Source: Thioalkalivibrio sp. (lineage in GTDB: Bacteria > Pseudomonadota > Gammaproteobacteria > Ectothiorhodospirales > Ectothiorhodospiraceae). From it: a DNA stretch of 9,363 nt. The stretch is from contig PWRV01000088.1 of the NCBI GenBank assembly GCA_003563455.1, positions 1 through 9,363 on the forward strand, written 5' to 3'. Shown here piece after piece: positions 4,920-9,363 of this stretch. Below the pieces are notes generated by a model. That model was not told the DNA's origin. It worked only from the letters and a program-made list of their open reading frames with translations, and did not search any database. Made by a program: the position numbers and the translations under genes. Numbering within the stretch: position 1 is the stretch's first letter; each line of letters opens with the position of its first letter.

Positions 4920-7900
4920 TCAGGCTGGCTGCCCCTTGATCAGGTCCACGCGTGAGCGTGCGTACAGGTAGTACAGCACCGGGATGATCACCAGCGTCAG
5001 CAGCGTGGACACCAGGATGCCAAAGATCAGGGACACCGCAAGCCCGCTGAAGATCGGATCGTCGATGATGAACCCGGCCCCGACCATCGCCGCGAGACCG
5101 GTCAGCACGATCGGCTTCGCCCGCACCGCACCGGCGTTGACCACCGCCTCGGTCAACTCCACGCCACGCCGGATCTCTTCGTTGATGAAGTCGACCAGCA
5201 GGATCGAGTTGCGCACGATGATCCCCGCGAGGGCGATCATCCCGATCATCGAGGTCGCGGTGAACTTCGCGTCCATGAAGAGAGCATCCACGAAGGCGTG
5301 TCCGGGCATCACCCCGATCACCGTCAGCGGGATCGGCGCCATGATGATCAGCGGCACCATATAGGAGCGGAACTGGGCCACGACCAGCAGGTAGATCAGG
5401 ATCAACCCCACCGAGTAGGCGATTCCCATGTCACGGAAGGTCTCATAGGTCACCTGCCACTCGCCGTCCCATTTCAGGCTGAACTTGTAGGGGTTGTCGG
5501 GCTGCGCAATGAAATACTGATCGAGCGGTTCACCGTAGGCCATCGGTGTGTCGCGCAGCTGTCCGACGAGATCAAACATGCCGTACAGCGGACTGTCCAC
5601 ACCACCAGCCTGATCACCGATGACGTACACCACCGGCAGCAGGTTCTTGTGATGGATCGAGTGCTCCCGGGTCGTGTCGACCACGTCCACCACCTCGGAG
5701 ATCGGCACCAGCGCGCCGTCTGCTGCCCGCACGCGCATCCCGAGGACCGCATCGAGGCTGCCCAGATCCGCTTCCTCGAACTGCAGGCGCACCGGCACTG
5801 CGTATTTCACGTTCGTGCCGTAGAGGAAGGTCACGTCCTCGCCGGCGAGTGCCGTCTGTACGGCGGTGACCACTGCCCGCTGCGACACGCCCAGGCGGGC
5901 GGCACGCTGGCGGTCCACCCGCAGGATGTATTTCGGACCCGGGTACTCTACCGAGTCGTCGATATCGGTGATATGGCGCGTGCCCTCGAAGACCTCGCGG
6001 ACCTTCCGGGCGATCTCGATCTGCCCGTCGTAATCGGGACCGTAGATCTCCGCGACGATCGGGGACAGCACCGGCGGGCCCGGCGGGACCTCCACCCCCT
6101 TCACGCGGGCGCCGTGGCGCTCAGCAATCTCGTTGATCGCGGGCCGCACCGAGAGGGCAATGTCATGGCTCCTGCGCTTGCGATCGGCCGCATCGGTCAG
6201 GTTGACCTGGATGTCACCCAGATGTGCGCCCTCCCGCAGGTAATACTGACGTACCAGGCCGTTGAAGTTGATCGGAGCCGCAGTGCCGGCGTAGATCTGA
6301 ACGTCGTGCACCTCCGGAACGGTCCGCAGGTAATCGCTCATCTCGACAAGGGCGTGCTTGGTGCTCTCGAGACTGCTGCCCTCGGGCATGTCCAGAATGA
6401 CCTGGAACTCCGCCTTGTCATCGAAAGGCAGCATCTTCAGCACGACGGCCTGGAAGTACACCAGCGACACCGAGGCCAGGATCAGCACCAGCGTGCCGCC
6501 GAACATCGCGGTCCGGGCCAGCCGGGCCTTCGCCGTGGTACCGAGAAAGGGCCGCAGGATCACGTTGAAGATCCTCATCAGCCGTTTCGAGCCCGCATCG
6601 GCGCTGTGTTCGGTATGGCCGGCCAGGATCGCCTTCTCGTGCCGCTCGGCCTGGCGCCTCAGCACCTTGTAGGTCAGCCATGGCGTGACCACGAAGGCGA
6701 CCGCCAGCGAGATGATCATCCCCATGCTGGCATTGATCGGGATCGGACTCATGTACGGGCCCATCAGGCCGGTTACGAAAGCCATCGGGAGCAGGGCCGC
6801 GATCACGGTGAAGGTAGCCAGAATGGTGGGTCCACCGACCTCGTCCACCGCCGCCGGGATCGCCTCCAGGAACTTCTTGCCACCCATGCTCATGTGCCGG
6901 TGGATGTTTTCGACAACCACGATCGCATCGTCGACCAGAATCCCGATCGAGAAGATCAGCGCGAACAGCGACACACGGTTCAGCGTGAAACCCCAGGCCC
7001 AGGAGGCGAACAGCGTCAGCGCCAGCGTGATCACCACTGCGGTGCCGACGATGAAGGCCTCGCGCCAGCCGAGCGCGATCCAGACCAGCACCACCACGGA
7101 GGCGGTCGCCAGGATCAGCTTCTGGATCAGGGTCCTCGCCTTGTAGTCCGCCGTCTCCCCGTAATTGCGGGTGATCGTGGCTTCGACGCCATCGGGGATG
7201 TAGATGCCGCGCAGCTGCTCCAGCCGTTGCACCAGTGCATCGGCGATGTCCACCGCATTCGTGCCCGGCTGCTTGGCGACGGCGACGGTCACTGCCGGGT
7301 GCATCCGGCCGAAATACGCTTCGTCGGCGGCCGCGGGGCCGCGGGCGAAACTTACGTGGCGCGTGGTGTAGCCGGGTCCCTGCACCACCTCGGCGACGTC
7401 CGACAGGTGAACCGGACGCCCGTTGTGCATCCCGACCACCAGCGCCGCGAAATCCTCGGGACGCGTGATGAAGTCCCCGGCCTGCACCAGAACCTCCTCG
7501 TTATCCCGGTACAGCGCACCCGCGTCGCGGCTGAAATTGCTTGCCGTCAGCGCCCTGCGCAGATCATCGACCGCCAGGCTGTGGCCCGCCAGCGCCTCCG
7601 GCCGGAAGCGCACGTGCACGACATGATCCGGACCGCCCACGGTGTAGATGTCGCGGGTTCCCGGCACGCGCTTGAGCTCGGACTCGATCGCGTGCGCGAC
7701 CGCTGCCAGGTCATGGCCGCCCCGGGTCTCGTCTTCGGTCCAGAGGGTGATGGTGACGATGGGCACGTCGTCGATCCCCATCGGCTTGATCAGCGGCTCC
7801 CCGACCCCGAGGTTCTCCGGCAGCCAGTCCTGGTTCGAGAACACCTGGGTGTAGAGGCGGACCAGCGCCTCGGTACGGTCCTCACCCACCTTGAACTGGA

Positions 7901-8252
7901 CAGTGATCTTGGCAAGGTTGGGCTGCGAGGTCGAAAAGATGTCGTCGATCCCCTCGATCTCCGAGAGCACCTGCTCGGCGGGTGTCGTGACCAGTTGCGA
8001 GACCTCTTCCGCAGTCGCCCCGGGAAAGGGGATGAAGACGTCCGCGATGGTCACGTTGATCTGGGGCTCCTCCTCGCGCGGGGTGATCGATATCGCGAAG
8101 GCACCGAGGAGCAGGCCCACCAGTGCCAGAAGCGGCGTGATCTGGGTGGTCAGGAATTTCCGGGCGATGCGTCCGGAGATGCCCATCGGCGCCTCCTCCC
8201 CGTTCCGGCCCGACTCCGGACCCTCCCCCTGAGGCCGGTCCTGCTCGCTCAT
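4920..8252 (-). CDS. RND efflux transporter permease subunit (HAE1/AcrB-like)
   Basis: A 1110-residue inner-membrane proton/substrate antiporter, the engine of a tripartite efflux pump. The layout is classical. A first helix (about 38-56) is followed by a periplasmic domain with PREEEPQINV and FPGATAEEV (58-84). Helices 2-6 (about 376-526) include the relay motif VDDAIVVVEN with Asp441/Asp442, equivalent to AcrB Asp407/Asp408. Helix 7 is at about 583-602, the second periplasmic domain at about 605-940, and helices 8-12 at about 942-1094. In helix 10 the usual lysine position reads Arg1014 (GIIVRNSILLVDF). The ATG at 8252 overlaps the adaptor stop (ATGA). An alternative start is Met23 (8186), with AGGAGG 5 bases upstream; the 22 extra residues are acidic and hydrophilic. 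The length is slightly above AcrB. Substrate cannot be read from sequence. Confidence 0.96.
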   Translation of the reverse strand: MSEQDRPQGEGPESGRNGEEAPMGISGRIARKFLTTQITPLLALVGLLLGAFAISITPREEEPQINVTIADVFIPFPGATAEEVSQLVTTPAEQVLSEIEGIDDIFSTSQPNLAKITVQFKVGEDRTEALVRLYTQVFSNQDWLPENLGVGEPLIKPMGIDDVPIVTITLWTEDETRGGHDLAAVAHAIESELKRVPGTRDIYTVGGPDHVVHVRFRPEALAGHSLAVDDLRRALTASNFSRDAGALYRDNEEVLVQAGDFITRPEDFAALVVGMHNGRPVHLSDVAEVVQGPGYTTRHVSFARGPAAADEAYFGRMHPAVTVAVAKQPGTNAVDIADALVQRLEQLRGIYIPDGVEATITRNYGETADYKARTLIQKLILATASVVVLVWIALGWREAFIVGTAVVITLALTLFASWAWGFTLNRVSLFALIFSIGILVDDAIVVVENIHRHMSMGGKKFLEAIPAAVDEVGGPTILATFTVIAALLPMAFVTGLMGPYMSPIPINASMGMIISLAVAFVVTPWLTYKVLRRQAERHEKAILAGHTEHSADAGSKRLMRIFNVILRPFLGTTAKARLARTAMFGGTLVLILASVSLVYFQAVVLKMLPFDDKAEFQVILDMPEGSSLESTKHALVEMSDYLRTVPEVHDVQIYAGTAAPINFNGLVRQYYLREGAHLGDIQVNLTDAADRKRRSHDIALSVRPAINEIAERHGARVKGVEVPPGPPVLSPIVAEIYGPDYDGQIEIARKVREVFEGTRHITDIDDSVEYPGPKYILRVDRQRAARLGVSQRAVVTAVQTALAGEDVTFLYGTNVKYAVPVRLQFEEADLGSLDAVLGMRVRAADGALVPISEVVDVVDTTREHSIHHKNLLPVVYVIGDQAGGVDSPLYGMFDLVGQLRDTPMAYGEPLDQYFIAQPDNPYKFSLKWDGEWQVTYETFRDMGIAYSVGLILIYLLVVAQFRSYMVPLIIMAPIPLTVIGVMPGHAFVDALFMDAKFTATSMIGMIALAGIIVRNSILLVDFINEEIRRGVELTEAVVNAGAVRAKPIVLTGLAAMVGAGFIIDDPIFSGLAVSLIFGILVSTLLTLVIIPVLYYLYARSRVDLIKGQPA
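8192..8197 (-). promoter_or_regulatory. Internal strong Shine-Dalgarno upstream of permease Met23
   Basis: AGGAGG on the minus strand lies 5 bases before the ATG at 8186-8184, which is codon 23 of the longest permease reading frame. The protein from there begins MGISGRIARKFL, where the conserved permease sequence starts. The upstream ATG (8252) has only a GGGTGG-like site and depends on coupling through the ATGA overlap. Either or both starts may be used. Confidence 0.5.
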
Positions 8253-9295
8253 CGCGCCACCCGCTGGGTTTCCTTCATGTGAATCCCGGCGTGGACCGGG
8301 TCAAGCGCGACCCGCTCACCCTGCCGCACCCCGGCAAGGACCTCGAAGCCCTCGGGCAGCTCGCGACCGACCCGGATCTGCCGGAAGCCGATGCGGCCGT
8401 CGGGGTCGATCACATAGACCGCGACCACCTCGCTGCGGAAGACAACGGCCTCTGACGGCACCACCAGGCGCCGGTCTTCGCCCAGCTTGATCGCGGTCTT
8501 CACGAACATGCCCGGAAACAGGCCGACCGTCTCGTCGAGTTCCGGCAGGTTCACGCGCACCTGAAAGGTATTGGTCGCGGGATCGGCGTAGGGGAATATG
8601 GTCAGGCTTTCAGCGGCGATGCGTTCCCCGGTGTCGAGTATGACGTGCGCCTCGCGGTGACGACGCAACGGGTCCATCAGCCGCTGCGGCACATCGACCT
8701 CCACCCGGAGCTGCTCAAGGCTGATCCCGGTCAGCAGCGGGGACCCGGGGCTCACCGATTCACCCACCTCGACGTGCCGCTCGACCAGGATACCGGCGTA
8801 GGGCGCACGAACCCGCGTGTATTCGAGCTGCTCGCGGGCCTCTTCCAGTGCGGCCTGCGCCGATTCCAGCCGCGCCTCCGCCGAATCCCGGGCCGCACGG
8901 GCACGGTCGAATTCCGCCTCCGACACCAGGTTCTCGGCGAATATGCTCTCGATGCGTTCGAACTCCGCGCGGGCTTCGATGGCCTGCGCCCGCGCCTCGC
9001 TCAGGCTGGCCTCGGCGGCACGCACCCTCGACCGCTGCTCCGTGTCGCTGATCTGAATCACCAGGTCGCCCTGCTCCACGAAATCGTCGACGTCGTAGAA
9101 GATTTCCAGGACCCGGCCCGAGGTCTGGGCCGAGATTGTCGCGCGCTGGACGGCCTCGACCCTTCCGTCAAGGATGCGCTCCTGCATCAGTGTCTGCCGT
9201 TCGACCGTCGCAGTGAGAAACGGCATCTCGGCCGTCGCTGCGATGGGCAGCGCCAGAAGCACTGCGACAGCCAGAGTTGTCCATAGAGCCTTCAT
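8249..9295 (-). CDS. RND efflux periplasmic adaptor (membrane fusion protein, HlyD/AcrA-like)
   Basis: A 348-residue adaptor that should link the permease to an outer-membrane channel. The N-terminus is a signal peptide (about 1-22, likely cleaved at ATA-E). There is no lipobox cysteine, so it is probably not a lipoprotein. The split lipoyl (biotinyl-like) domain is at about 46-85 (VEAVQRATISAQTSGRV) and 160-195 (TRVRAPYAGILVERHVEVGE). Between them, about 88-158 is an Ala/Glu/Arg-rich helical hairpin coiled coil. A beta-barrel domain with DPATNTFQVRV (238-248) and PGMFV (261-265) follows, then a membrane-proximal domain (VVPSEAV, 278-284). The ATG at 9295-9293 has GGGGA upstream and begins the signal peptide cleanly. 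It is the first gene of the operon, directly behind the palindromic operator candidate, and overlaps the permease start by 4 bases. Confidence 0.95.
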   Translation of the reverse strand: MKALWTTLAVAVLLALPIAATAEMPFLTATVERQTLMQERILDGRVEAVQRATISAQTSGRVLEIFYDVDDFVEQGDLVIQISDTEQRSRVRAAEASLSEARAQAIEARAEFERIESIFAENLVSEAEFDRARAARDSAEARLESAQAALEEAREQLEYTRVRAPYAGILVERHVEVGESVSPGSPLLTGISLEQLRVEVDVPQRLMDPLRRHREAHVILDTGERIAAESLTIFPYADPATNTFQVRVNLPELDETVGLFPGMFVKTAIKLGEDRRLVVPSEAVVFRSEVVAVYVIDPDGRIGFRQIRVGRELPEGFEVLAGVRQGERVALDPVHAGIHMKETQRVAR

Positions 9296-9342
9296 GATTC
9301 GGTCCCCGATAGCCTTGGTGCGGTCCCGCGTCGGGCCGACAC

Positions 9343-9362
9343 ATATTAGTCTTTTCTAATAT
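9343..9362. promoter_or_regulatory. AT-rich inverted repeat, candidate repressor operator of the RND operon
   Basis: ATATTAG (9343-9349) and CTAATAT (9356-9362) are perfect inverted repeats around a 6-base spacer, 20 bp in total, 48 bases upstream of the adaptor ATG. The AT content contrasts sharply with the GC-rich surroundings. On the minus strand the repeat contains -10-like hexamers (TATATT at 9363-9358, TAATAT at 9348-9343), so a bound dimeric repressor would block the promoter. ArsR, TetR or MarR type regulators use sites of this size. The regulator gene is not in the window; the matching -35 would lie at or beyond its edge. Confidence 0.6.
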
Positions 9363-9363
9363 A

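Noticed and set aside
5298..8282. A 994-codon open frame on the plus strand, antisense to the RND permease gene
   Set aside because: Its translation is dominated by His, Arg, Asp and Gln with no membrane or domain pattern. This is the usual mirror of a GC-rich gene with strong third-position G/C bias. The opposite strand encodes a fully recognisable permease.
8249..9295. Adaptor as a lipoprotein like AcrA
   Set aside because: The signal peptide has no cysteine at the cleavage region, so a lipid anchor is not supported.

Overview
This is a GC-rich stretch of a bacterial chromosome, probably a gammaproteobacterium. The best lineage clue is the order FmdB zinc ribbon, DUF502 membrane protein, aspS on the minus strand, which is common in Gammaproteobacteria. 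A source near the purple-sulfur or Ectothiorhodospira-type lineages is a guess from overall protein flavour, not shown by the sequence. I see no rRNA, tRNA, CRISPR array, insertion sequence or phage gene. Almost all of the window is coding.

Region 1 (1-1172, minus strand) is a housekeeping operon. It runs from a candidate -10 element near 1145-1150 through the FmdB-type protein (1111-818) and the abutting DUF502 protein (817-182) to the first 30 codons of aspS (92 to the left edge). A GC-rich hairpin lies between DUF502 and aspS.

Region 2 (about 1246-3662, plus strand) is transcribed away from region 1. It holds a doubtful 62-codon ORF, a YbbO-like short-chain dehydrogenase (1436-2287) and, 16 bases further on, a fused SpmA-SpmB type membrane protein (2304-3662) whose halves are joined by a Pro/Glu/Gln-rich linker. 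The 3' end of the fusion gene overlaps by 26 bp the 3' end of the convergent alpha/beta hydrolase gene.

Region 3 (9363-3637, minus strand) starts from an AT-rich perfect inverted repeat that looks like a repressor operator. It encodes an RND efflux system: a periplasmic adaptor (9295-8249) and a 1110-residue inner-membrane permease (8252-4920), with a 4-base ATGA overlap. A small acidic protein of unknown function with a near-perfect Shine-Dalgarno follows (4868-4650). Next come a G-rich hairpin repeat that can also be read as a G-quadruplex motif, and a membrane-anchored alpha/beta hydrolase (4482-3637). Adaptor and permease should form a proton-driven tripartite pump with an outer-membrane channel encoded elsewhere; no TolC-type gene or regulator is visible here.

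I did not find a clearly new multi-gene system. The least explained items are the small protein carried with the RND pump, the operator at the right edge, the hairpin/G-quadruplex repeat and the SpmA-SpmB fusion in an apparently non-sporulating organism.
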